Part shown: in pieces, positions 5,759 through 14,040 of the stretch
Layout: every line of letters starts with the position of its first letter
How positions within the stretch are numbered: position 1 is the first letter of the stretch
Origin: a virus
DNA length: 30,688 nt
Reading direction: 5' to 3' (one strand)
IMG/VR virus record: IMGVR_UViG_3300031227_000262
Span: 1 to 30,688 of that record
The notes under the pieces: model-generated
Database searches by the model: none
Told to the model about the DNA's origin: nothing
What the model saw: only the letters and a program-made list of their open reading frames with translations
Program-made: the position numbers and the translations under genes

Positions 5759-8596
5759 TTACCACTGTCCATTTTTCGCCCGCGCGAATATTTTCCACGA
5801 CCGCCCTATCCCTGTATCTCCTGCCTTTGCCAACGATATTGTATCAGCATCAGCGTTCCATCCTGCAAACGTATTCCAGCCCCACGCATCGTCTATACCG
5901 AGGCTTTCCCGTAATGAGTCTAATATTGCCGGAGTCTTATCAACAAAGAACGTATCACCAGCAGAGGACACGAACATAATACTATACAGAGTATTTGCCG
6001 GGAGACTTGTTCCGGCGGTATCAGGTGCGGCGAACGTAATAAATGCTTTGACTGAATCCCCATTCGTTACAACGAGTTCATAACCGATACTATCCGCAAG
6101 AGCAACGGCGAAAGTATAGGCACTGTCCGCAGCCGAGTCTTGCCCGTCAAGAGCTCCTCCTTTCACCTGTACTTCCCAATCGTATAGAGTGTTCGGTATC
6201 AGTGAGGTTATCTGTTTCGTTTCGGTATTGGCAGCCACACTATCGACATACGCACCTCCTGTTGTCTCGACTATACGGAAACCATCTTCATTGAGTGTGT
6301 TGTCAGTCCATGTCACCGTTACAGTTGTCGAGCCGTCAGACGTTACCACTACATCAGAAGGTACTCCTGCCGCTACAGTCCAAGCAAATTTTAGCACCGT
6401 TGCGGTAGTGTCCAGTACAACATATTCCGCTCCGGCTGGCTCAGACTGCACAGAATCTTGATTTGACACTAAAAGAAAGGATGCTTCACCGCCTCTTGCA
6501 ATCGTAGCCTCAAGTGTATCTTCTCCAGCTTGGTTAAATATTATGTTAAATATTCCGGGCGATATTCCACTTGTGCCAAGCCCTGTTCCTATTGAAGCGT
6601 CAAAAGCCGTAGACTGATTATACCCGACAAAGTTCTTATATAATGCTCCGGTAGCCCCGAATGTTTGTTTCGTGTTGTAAATGTCAATAAAGAAGTCGGC
6701 TGTTGAACCGTCAGCATCAATGTCAATAGAAAGCGTATCTCCCAATATAGAGAAGTTACTTGTACTCACATACGGCAGCGTAGTCACATTGAACGCCATG
6801 CCGAGACGGTAAACATTAAAGTCATTATTAGCGTTTTTATATTGCCCGATAGTGTCAGCATCAACGGTTGATAGAAATGCCAAGTCAACGGCTTGCCTTA
6901 CGTTGGTGTAAGATGTTCGAGTAGAATCCGGCTCGAACTTCGCTGTTTTTGCATCGGACACCGGTATCGACAAATAATAAGTATGGTTAAATGCAAACTT
7001 GGTGACATCGGTATCAGTGTTAGAATTATTTGAGTATCCAATAGAATTGTAAGCAACAACATACAGTTCATAAGTTTGCCAAGGATTTAATCCCTCCACA
7101 GTCGCAGCTTCAACGTCAGCGCCTACAACTGCAACCGTTGTTGTGTCAGCAGCATTTTTCACAAAGAATCCAACTTCATCGTCAGAATCATCAGACCATG
7201 TGACATCAAATCCAACTGTCGATGAATCAACTATTGCGAATGACGAAGGTGCTGTTGGTACGGAGGCATAAGTGAATGACAAATATGCACCAGTTGCTCC
7301 TAAACCACCGGCTGTGAAACTCACAGATTCTGAATCCGTTGGTTCAGAATTATCATAATCTTCTTTTGATATTAAGACTATCCATAAAGTGTCATTTGCA
7401 GCAGCTACTACAGAATCACGGCCAGCAGAATTAAATATAATCGTATTCCAATCAGCAGAGTATGAAGCTGTGTTCCATGTATCATTAAGCACTGTTCCTG
7501 TATGAGCACCTCCAGAAACCCAACCATCAAACTCATTATAGTCTGCTGTTGTCAAAGTTGGGCCGTATGTTGAGGATAGTATATATACATCAAAGTCGTC
7601 AGTAGAGCCGTTACTCGAGCCGTCAACAAATAAAGAACATGCGGACACAGCAGCCAATTCTGGTATAATAAAGCTCGCGTCTGCCCTCATGACACTGAAT
7701 CCAGTTAATTGCCCGATTAAAAAATATGTTCCTCTAGTTTCTGCTGTTTCGGGGTCTCTTGCGTCTGAATACGTTAACTCGTGGCCCATTGCCAGATAGC
7801 CATCTTCGGCATAAATAGGGTCTACGGTAGTGTTTGGGTCAACGGTTATCGGGAACACCTCTTCGCCTGTCAGGTTCACCTCATAGACAAGAGTATCGCC
7901 CACAACGCTTGAGCTTACAATTACATTATCTTTATTGGCATCCCAAGCCGTTGGTTTTGTGACTCTGAACTTGAACTCGCCTGCGTCATCTCTAAATATC
8001 AATTCGCTATTTGAGTCTGCTCCGTCCATGACAGCGTTTGTTTCCATTGCCCACTTGAGCGTAAACGTAGCATTATCATCTTCGAGGATATAGTTTTGCT
8101 TGACGCCCGTATTCGTTGGGATTGTTTCAATAGTGATACTCTCCGTGTCCGATAGAAATTCGTACTTGATTGAATAGTCGCCGCTCTTGTCGAAATAAGT
8201 ATAGTCGTGTTGCTTGCCGTTCATCCATGTAGCTTTATAGTTTCCGGCATCGACATATTTGTCGTGTTTCCTGAGCGGGTTTAATTTAGCAAGAGCCGAG
8301 ATTTCTTTCTCTGTTAAGTCGATAGGTTTGTAGGTAAAATCATCACTATCAAAATAATTAACAGGATTAGAATATACATGAGCCTGACGCTTATTATCCT
8401 TGCCCTTGAATATCTTAATATTGTCCCGCTTCTCGCCCTTTTTCAGCTTCACGACATGCGTTATTTCTTCGCCGACTTTGTACTCAGACAGAGGTCTATT
8501 ATCAACAACAGAGCCCTTATCTCCAACAAGAAGCAAGAGTGTCGCTATAACCGCCGGAACACCCGCTCCTGCCAGCCATTTTTTATTCATTGCCAT
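5759..8596 (-). CDS. large FN3/DNRLRE-like protein with N-terminal hydrophobic anchor, candidate receptor-binding or surface protein
   Basis: A 945-residue protein. Residues 5-25 form a hydrophobic segment after a Lys pair, either a signal peptide without a clear cleavage site or an anchor. Residues about 30-258 form a beta-rich domain ending FPITVDP, a phrase common before DNRLRE-type domains. Two DNRLRE-like domains (about 260-443 and 535-740) alternate with two fibronectin type III domains (about 446-533 and 742-830). The C-terminal ~115 residues are not recognised. It lies between a fibre protein and the lysis genes, where receptor-binding proteins are often found. GGGAGG lies eight bases before the ATG. 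An exported adhesin is the main alternative. Confidence 0.75.
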   Translation of the reverse strand: MAMNKKWLAGAGVPAVIATLLLLVGDKGSVVDNRPLSEYKVGEEITHVVKLKKGEKRDNIKIFKGKDNKRQAHVYSNPVNYFDSDDFTYKPIDLTEKEISALAKLNPLRKHDKYVDAGNYKATWMNGKQHDYTYFDKSGDYSIKYEFLSDTESITIETIPTNTGVKQNYILEDDNATFTLKWAMETNAVMDGADSNSELIFRDDAGEFKFRVTKPTAWDANKDNVIVSSSVVGDTLVYEVNLTGEEVFPITVDPNTTVDPIYAEDGYLAMGHELTYSDARDPETAETRGTYFLIGQLTGFSVMRADASFIIPELAAVSACSLFVDGSSNGSTDDFDVYILSSTYGPTLTTADYNEFDGWVSGGAHTGTVLNDTWNTASYSADWNTIIFNSAGRDSVVAAANDTLWIVLISKEDYDNSEPTDSESVSFTAGGLGATGAYLSFTYASVPTAPSSFAIVDSSTVGFDVTWSDDSDDEVGFFVKNAADTTTVAVVGADVEAATVEGLNPWQTYELYVVAYNSIGYSNNSNTDTDVTKFAFNHTYYLSIPVSDAKTAKFEPDSTRTSYTNVRQAVDLAFLSTVDADTIGQYKNANNDFNVYRLGMAFNVTTLPYVSTSNFSILGDTLSIDIDADGSTADFFIDIYNTKQTFGATGALYKNFVGYNQSTAFDASIGTGLGTSGISPGIFNIIFNQAGEDTLEATIARGGEASFLLVSNQDSVQSEPAGAEYVVLDTTATVLKFAWTVAAGVPSDVVVTSDGSTTVTVTWTDNTLNEDGFRIVETTGGAYVDSVAANTETKQITSLIPNTLYDWEVQVKGGALDGQDSAADSAYTFAVALADSIGYELVVTNGDSVKAFITFAAPDTAGTSLPANTLYSIMFVSSAGDTFFVDKTPAILDSLRESLGIDDAWGWNTFAGWNADADTISLAKAGDTGIGRSWKIFARAKNGQW

Positions 8597-8692
8597 TTAA
8601 ACGACCTCCCAATATTTAATAACCGATAGTATAATTATCCCAACAATCTCAACTGCATAAACATATATTATTTTATCTATTATATAGTCCAT
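8597..8692 (-). CDS. 31-residue membrane micro-protein between two fibre genes
   Basis: A 31-residue ORF, MDYIIDKIIYVYAVEIVGII onward, ending SVIKYWEVV. It is mostly hydrophobic and could form one transmembrane helix. AGGG lies about eleven bases upstream of the ATG, at the end of the preceding gene. Its own final codons (TGGGAGG) form the ribosome-binding site of the 945-residue gene, whose ATG follows the TAA directly. It may be a true micro-protein or a leader that couples translation of the large gene. No function is known. Confidence 0.5.
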   Translation of the reverse strand: MDYIIDKIIYVYAVEIVGIIILSVIKYWEVV

Positions 8693-8694
8693 TA

Positions 8695-10560
8695 TTATCG
8701 ATCCCTCGCCTCGCCCTGCTCAAGTGTTATCGTGAATTCATTATCATTGTCAGGAGTCAATGCCGATTGGACCGTATATTTAATCCTGTTTACACCGTCT
8801 GCATACTGAATATCTACACCCGTTGCCGTTACTGCGACCCATACTCCTGTCGATGTTTCGTACATCCATCCGGCTATCTCTGAGGCACTTGTTTTGTCAA
8901 TTACTGAAACATCGCCGCCGTCTGTTGCCCGGATTCTGAAGAACAGGTATGTTCCACCTCGGATAGATGCCATGACTCCCTGAAATATCGGGGTAGTATC
9001 TTCATCGAAAGTAAAGCCATCAGAATTTACCAGTGTAACGACTGCCGGTCTATTATTTAGGCTGAACGCAGTTGCAATAGTTCTTTGTTCTCCTGCATCT
9101 CCACCTGACGGCGATACATCATAAGGCGTGGCCCGTACCCATACTGACGAGGTTTTCTTTTCGCTCTCGCCTGCATCTGTATATGAATCCCAATAGAACG
9201 TATGCGCGACCCCATCTTCATCGGTACTCAATACTCTCGGGCTTTCGCCTCTGACTTCATCAGAAGCAATGCTCGTAGCGGCGGTCGGTGCATCTGTGAA
9301 TCCGTATGTATATGCCCCGGTCGTATCAACATGATAAAATAGTATTGTCAGATTGCCAGTGCTCGGAGTAATGGTATATTTTTCTGTTGTCGAACTCCAT
9401 GTAACCGTGAAAGTAATCCCACCCAATGTTATAACTGATCCGGCGTTCATCTTTGACTGAAGCTCTGTTGCCATTGCATCGCCATCGTCATACGAGGCTG
9501 AGTCCAGAGTAATTGATTCTGAGCCTCCGCCTGATGTGAAGCGTATTTTATTATTGGCTGCACCTATCGTAAAAAAGTCCGTGCAATTCGCGAATCCTGT
9601 CGTTGCTGAAGCTTCCGAGTATTGGAATACTACTCTCCCAGGTGTATCTGTCATATTTCTTAATACAAATTCTATCGGCACGGCTCCACTTTGCACAGCA
9701 GCTGGAACATAAAAGGTGAGAGATCCGTCCGCTAAACTATCAGTAACGCTTATTACCCCGGCTGAGGTGAGAGCATTTTGCCATATTAGAGTATTCCCGG
9801 TTGTTATTAATCTTTCGAGATTAGTTGACGGCGATCCCCAATCAAGCAGCGGGAAAGTATTCATAGCTGCTGAGTTTGCAGAGAACGCCGTTTCAGTTCC
9901 AATCTCATTCTTTGCTTTGACCTTGAATGTGTAAGTTGTATAATCTGTGAGTCCGTTTGCTGTTACCCTGCCGGACGCTCCGCCGTTACTCCAATTTGCG
10001 TACGTGTCCCACGTTTCGGCTGCTGCAATTCCATCAGTATCAATATACCCGGCGGTAGTGTTATCATAAACTGCATATTCCACCAATGCAGAATTATCAT
10101 TATCATCAAAATCGAAAGTGATAGTTCCCTGTCCCTCGGCTTCTGAATCGCTCAATATCGATGCTGCCGCCGTCACATCAGCGGTGAATCCGAATGTACT
10201 GGCGGCATCACTGCCAGAAAGCGTAAAAGCAATTGTCCCGGTATCAGTTGTTACTGTGAATATATGAGTTGTCGTATCGTAAGCACAACCGAGAGTAATC
10301 GCCTGAGTATTTGACAACGTATTATCAGCGTTCATTTTAGATGCGAGTTCGGTTGCCAGAGTTGCCCCGGTATAGGTCCCATCGTCTACATCAATGCTTG
10401 CCGTTCCGCCGTCTCCACTCGTTGTCAATACCAGGACATCATTTGAGCTTGAAATATAAAACTGTTTGTTCGTGTTGAATATCGGAGTTCCGGGAACATT
10501 CGCCGGGGTTGCCCCAAACGCTTCAGGGGACAGGTCAGCTACTCTTTTCGATACAGCCAA
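8695..10560 (-). CDS. tail fibre-like protein with FN3 domain and duplicated fibre domain
   Basis: A 621-residue protein with no signal peptide. Residues about 35-143 and 332-440 are two copies of one domain. Both carry a run of the form ATELxSKMNA, a FTVT strand and a late GFT segment ending in TAATSIASD or AAASILSD. An FN3-like domain lies between (about 144-235) with TYTFKVKAKNEIG. The C-terminal 180 residues are beta-rich and unrecognised. Such modular beta proteins after the tail hub are usually fibres or tip appendages. The start is a TTG at 10560, supported by GAGG five to six bases upstream and by no better ATG. It begins one base after the hub gene's stop. Confidence 0.75.
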   Translation of the reverse strand: MAVSKRVADLSPEAFGATPANVPGTPIFNTNKQFYISSSNDVLVLTTSGDGGTASIDVDDGTYTGATLATELASKMNADNTLSNTQAITLGCAYDTTTHIFTVTTDTGTIAFTLSGSDAASTFGFTADVTAAASILSDSEAEGQGTITFDFDDNDNSALVEYAVYDNTTAGYIDTDGIAAAETWDTYANWSNGGASGRVTANGLTDYTTYTFKVKAKNEIGTETAFSANSAAMNTFPLLDWGSPSTNLERLITTGNTLIWQNALTSAGVISVTDSLADGSLTFYVPAAVQSGAVPIEFVLRNMTDTPGRVVFQYSEASATTGFANCTDFFTIGAANNKIRFTSGGGSESITLDSASYDDGDAMATELQSKMNAGSVITLGGITFTVTWSSTTEKYTITPSTGNLTILFYHVDTTGAYTYGFTDAPTAATSIASDEVRGESPRVLSTDEDGVAHTFYWDSYTDAGESEKKTSSVWVRATPYDVSPSGGDAGEQRTIATAFSLNNRPAVVTLVNSDGFTFDEDTTPIFQGVMASIRGGTYLFFRIRATDGGDVSVIDKTSASEIAGWMYETSTGVWVAVTATGVDIQYADGVNRIKYTVQSALTPDNDNEFTITLEQGEARDR

Positions 10561-10561
10561 T

Positions 10562-13429
10562 TTATACCTCGATTGCTGTTAAGCTAATCTGATGGTTATC
10601 AAGATTATCTATTCTTCTTATGACTTCCCATTTCTTTCTATTCATTTCGGCGGTTGTAAACAGGTCATCGAGTCTATTATTCCTGACATTAATATAATCG
10701 CCAAGCTCCACGCCGAGAGCGTTTTGCCATGTAGTTAAATCTACCATCCAGCGCCGCTTTGTTGTGCGCTCAATTAAATACTGAAGTAATTTGTTCGCCG
10801 TTGCTTCATCACGGATCGCCGTTGCTTTAAAAACGAATGTGTTCGTAGTAATAATATTATTATAGGAATCCGCACAAAGCGTTTTAAGGGCAGTTAATGT
10901 TTGACTGTTCTCAAGGTATGCCTCTGTCATATTGGTTTCAACAGAGCCAGCGACACCATCACCATGAGTCATGTATAATACTTCTTCTGTATCGCCGGTT
11001 GCATAATTAACTTTATATTCTAAGGTAAAATCGTTATAGACTTCATCGATAGGAACGGGATATATCCGAATTGAATTCGGCGCTATTGGATGATTGGTAA
11101 ATACTTCGTTAGTAGCCACCGCATCTTCGTCAAATATATCAAGATCGCCAGGGATATATCCAGCGTCAGAATCAGAAGCGTTCGGGTAATCTTCGTCTGC
11201 ATCGAATATATGCACTGATAATTTATCCTCATTATCCCAATACATTCTTGATTTGCTTTGTCTGCTGAGTTTATCAATTATCTCCATTGCTTCTTTACGG
11301 TCCAGTATTTGTAATGCCATTTTCCAAGCTGTTAATGTTGTGGCGGCGGTATCGAAGGATGTTTCGTTCAGGGTATCACTATCGAGTGACATTTCATCAC
11401 GTGCAATTGACTCAATTATGTGCGCCGGGTTTTCGTAGAGAGCATTAAGCGTTGTTATTGTTCCATCTGAATCGTAGTGTCCTTGTCCGTAAGTATATAA
11501 TTCCTTCACTTCGTCAATTGGATAAGTGGCAAAAGCCCATACATCATATATATTAACATCACCCGTACTATCTTCTCTGAATAAATATAATTCGTATTCG
11601 TCAAGGGGGGTATATAGTCTTTCGTTATTAGCATCTACAAGGAAAAATCCGTATTGGTACTGGTCGTCTTTTGTCCAAGGAGTCAGGTTTTGAAGTTGAG
11701 TCCAATCGTCAGCATCGTCATAAGCTGTTTTTTTATTCCTGTTAATCATAAAGTGCAACAATGTCGGGTCGGCTCCTCCTGTAAATTCAGCATAAACCAC
11801 AAACCCAATTAGTGATGCCTTAGAAGCCTTTGCTGGTGACTTGAAATAATATTTGAATGTACCTGTATAATCAGCTAACGTTCCGTATGTATCGGTATCG
11901 GTATCATACGTATTCGCTATGTCTGTAGCGCCTACCCCGGTAGCTGCATGTTTGTATGGCATCACTGCCGATAGTGCCTGAAAACCATGCTCATAAGCAC
12001 CCAGAGCGTCAGGGAATCTTGTTGTGTCTGTATATGGGGTAATTGTCCGTCTTGATTCTCCTGCTGCATCCCACACCACCACACCACCCTTTGACAATAA
12101 CATCACATAGCTATTTGAGTTCGAGTCGAAAGTAAATATAGGGAAACTTCCGCTTTTAATGCGCAATTCACTAAATATAAGTTTAATGCTTTCGTTTAAG
12201 TTTTCAACTATCGGTATTTTAAAGCAATCAGGATAAGCGATATTTATTAAAGTCCCTATTGGACCATACCCGGAGAAATTAGCGACCCCTGTTTTGTGTA
12301 GTAATGTATTCTCAAAATCACCATAAACTATCGGATAAGGTTTTCCCATATTGCTATCAGGGCTATTCGCCCAATTATCATCGGTAATTTTGTTTTTCGG
12401 TATTACAATATCTTTCTTGAAATTGTTCTGTCTCAGTGTTAAGCTTAATGATCTATCATTAATTTCATACGAATCTATGACTCCCGTCCACTCTTTAAGC
12501 ATACTCGTAAGCGCTGACGGGACAGGTTCATAAGCGATATATACTGTTGCTTCTTTATTGTCAAGATTGTAAGTATTGTATTTCAATCTCAACACAACGC
12601 TTTGAGCTACATATTTAATATATTCATCGTAAACTGGCGCGGCACTTCCGGCATAATCGTTCTTGCTCAGTATCATGAGCTTTAATGTACTGCCCGCATT
12701 CGACACAACTGCGGCTCTTCCGTCTGTATTAAATCTGATAGCGTTGGCTATGCTGGACGCGGAGAATTCTTCCGTCCTGTAAGTTTTATTTAATACGGTA
12801 TCTGTGTAAGCTGTCAGCCCACTTTGCCAACCAGCGAAATCATCATACATTAAGGGCGAGCCATATGCTGACCAGTTCGCTTCGATAACATAAATTTCAA
12901 AGTCACTTGCTGCGCTGTCGTTTGATCCGGCGAGAATTAATTCGGCCTCTTCGCAAGAAGTTAATCCGCTCGGGATATCGAACTGAATAAATCCTCTATA
13001 AGTATAATATAGTGCCGGTTCCCCCACGCTCCTTCTTCCTACTGTTATGTTGGCATACGAAATATCGTCTCCCGCAGTAGCTTCTCTCGCTGTCTGGTAA
13101 ACAGAACTGCTTTTTTGGATTCTTCCTGCTCCGGGCGTTGAGACTGTTAACTTGTCGTCTATATCAAGATTAGTGGCAAAATCAATATCTTGCCCGAGAT
13201 CAAGGTTGCGGATTGTAACGCCTGATACTTTCCCCATACCTCCGTATTTATCAATTTCCCAAGTGATAGACCCGCTACTTTTTAATTGATTCTCAAAAGT
13301 ATCTGTCCCTATAGTCGCTGCTTTAGTCCCGAGAAACATATTCGCATCCGGTATATTGACAAAGACGCGCGGTTGTTTGCCAGTATTCAAATAATTATCA
13401 GTAATATTTGCGGGGAGAGTTCTTGCCAT
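10562..13429 (-). CDS. tail hub/baseplate-like protein with an inserted DNRLRE-like domain
   Basis: A 955-residue protein in the place of the central tail-tip protein. The N-terminus (to about 100) and the part after residue 290 read like a phage tail hub, including TGVIDSYEINDR and GKPYPIVYGDF, found in long baseplate proteins. Residues about 104-287 are an inserted beta-domain strongly similar to the two DNRLRE-like domains of the 945-residue protein. The C-terminus (about 750-955) has DYINVRNNRLDD and a closing Ile-rich strand, as in hub proteins. It is probably virion-associated at the tail tip. ATG with a weak AAGAAAG site, three bases after the previous stop. Confidence 0.75.
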   Translation of the reverse strand: MARTLPANITDNYLNTGKQPRVFVNIPDANMFLGTKAATIGTDTFENQLKSSGSITWEIDKYGGMGKVSGVTIRNLDLGQDIDFATNLDIDDKLTVSTPGAGRIQKSSSVYQTAREATAGDDISYANITVGRRSVGEPALYYTYRGFIQFDIPSGLTSCEEAELILAGSNDSAASDFEIYVIEANWSAYGSPLMYDDFAGWQSGLTAYTDTVLNKTYRTEEFSASSIANAIRFNTDGRAAVVSNAGSTLKLMILSKNDYAGSAAPVYDEYIKYVAQSVVLRLKYNTYNLDNKEATVYIAYEPVPSALTSMLKEWTGVIDSYEINDRSLSLTLRQNNFKKDIVIPKNKITDDNWANSPDSNMGKPYPIVYGDFENTLLHKTGVANFSGYGPIGTLINIAYPDCFKIPIVENLNESIKLIFSELRIKSGSFPIFTFDSNSNSYVMLLSKGGVVVWDAAGESRRTITPYTDTTRFPDALGAYEHGFQALSAVMPYKHAATGVGATDIANTYDTDTDTYGTLADYTGTFKYYFKSPAKASKASLIGFVVYAEFTGGADPTLLHFMINRNKKTAYDDADDWTQLQNLTPWTKDDQYQYGFFLVDANNERLYTPLDEYELYLFREDSTGDVNIYDVWAFATYPIDEVKELYTYGQGHYDSDGTITTLNALYENPAHIIESIARDEMSLDSDTLNETSFDTAATTLTAWKMALQILDRKEAMEIIDKLSRQSKSRMYWDNEDKLSVHIFDADEDYPNASDSDAGYIPGDLDIFDEDAVATNEVFTNHPIAPNSIRIYPVPIDEVYNDFTLEYKVNYATGDTEEVLYMTHGDGVAGSVETNMTEAYLENSQTLTALKTLCADSYNNIITTNTFVFKATAIRDEATANKLLQYLIERTTKRRWMVDLTTWQNALGVELGDYINVRNNRLDDLFTTAEMNRKKWEVIRRIDNLDNHQISLTAIEV

Positions 13430-13432
13430 TAT

Positions 13433-13633
13433 TTATCTTTCTTGAGCAATTTTCTTATATGCTATTATTGTGAATGTCTGTTTCCCTGTTAATTTTAAAC
13501 ACCTATATTCATCTTGAGATGGTTTATCTTCAGTCTCTGCTTCAATATTAATACTCTTAATATCAAATTCTATCATTAATTTGTTTAATATTCGCTCTAT
13601 TTGTTTCTCCATAATTCCAGATCGTCCTTTCAT
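13433..13633 (-). CDS. small tail-region protein, unknown
   Basis: A 66-residue soluble protein, acidic in the middle and basic at the end, with a core MEKQIERILNKLM. No family recognised. The ATG at 13633 follows the previous stop directly (TAAATG); a second ATG at 13612 is an equally good start, with GGA close upstream. It sits between a 134-residue tail-tip candidate and the hub, so it may be a small tail-tip or chaperone component; that is positional inference only. Confidence 0.55.
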   Translation of the reverse strand: MKGRSGIMEKQIERILNKLMIEFDIKSINIEAETEDKPSQDEYRCLKLTGKQTFTIIAYKKIAQER

Positions 13634-14038
13634 TTATGTTTCACGTAGTAAAACTGTTATTCGTTTATAGAGTCCATTAGCTGTTGGTTCGTTCTTAATG
13701 CTTGCTATCGAAATCAATTTTACTGTAAATGGGTCGGTATTATAGTCTGTCCAGGTGAAAGCATTGACACCGCCGTTTATATATGTGCTGCTAATGAATT
13801 CTAAGAAGTCAGCGAAGTCAGTAATAGTATCAGCTTTAGGCAATAACATCGTATATTCATAAATGAATTTGTGAACCGCTCTTTTGCTCACCATCATATC
13901 GCCAGCGTATGTAAATTCTACATCCTGCATCAAATCAATATTATCATTGTCGCCGACAAGGTGACCGGGATTCCCTGTGCCGAATGTGAGTGTTTTTGTG
14001 ACGGAGCTCGAATTGGTATAAGAGAAGGTTTCAGCCAT
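13634..14038 (-). CDS. minor tail protein, distal-tail-like candidate
   Basis: A 134-residue beta-rich protein directly after the tape measure. The segment NAFTWTDYNTDPFTVKLI and the closing GLYKRITVLLRE resemble the end of small phage tail proteins in which a W-D segment precedes strands ending in an Arg-Glu. Position between tape measure and hub is typical of a Dit-like or tip-adaptor protein. The ATG lies two bases after the tape measure stop (TAATAATG), so coupling is likely. No Cys or catalytic motif. Function by synteny. Confidence 0.6.
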   Translation of the reverse strand: MAETFSYTNSSSVTKTLTFGTGNPGHLVGDNDNIDLMQDVEFTYAGDMMVSKRAVHKFIYEYTMLLPKADTITDFADFLEFISSTYINGGVNAFTWTDYNTDPFTVKLISIASIKNEPTANGLYKRITVLLRET

Positions 14039-14040
14039 TA

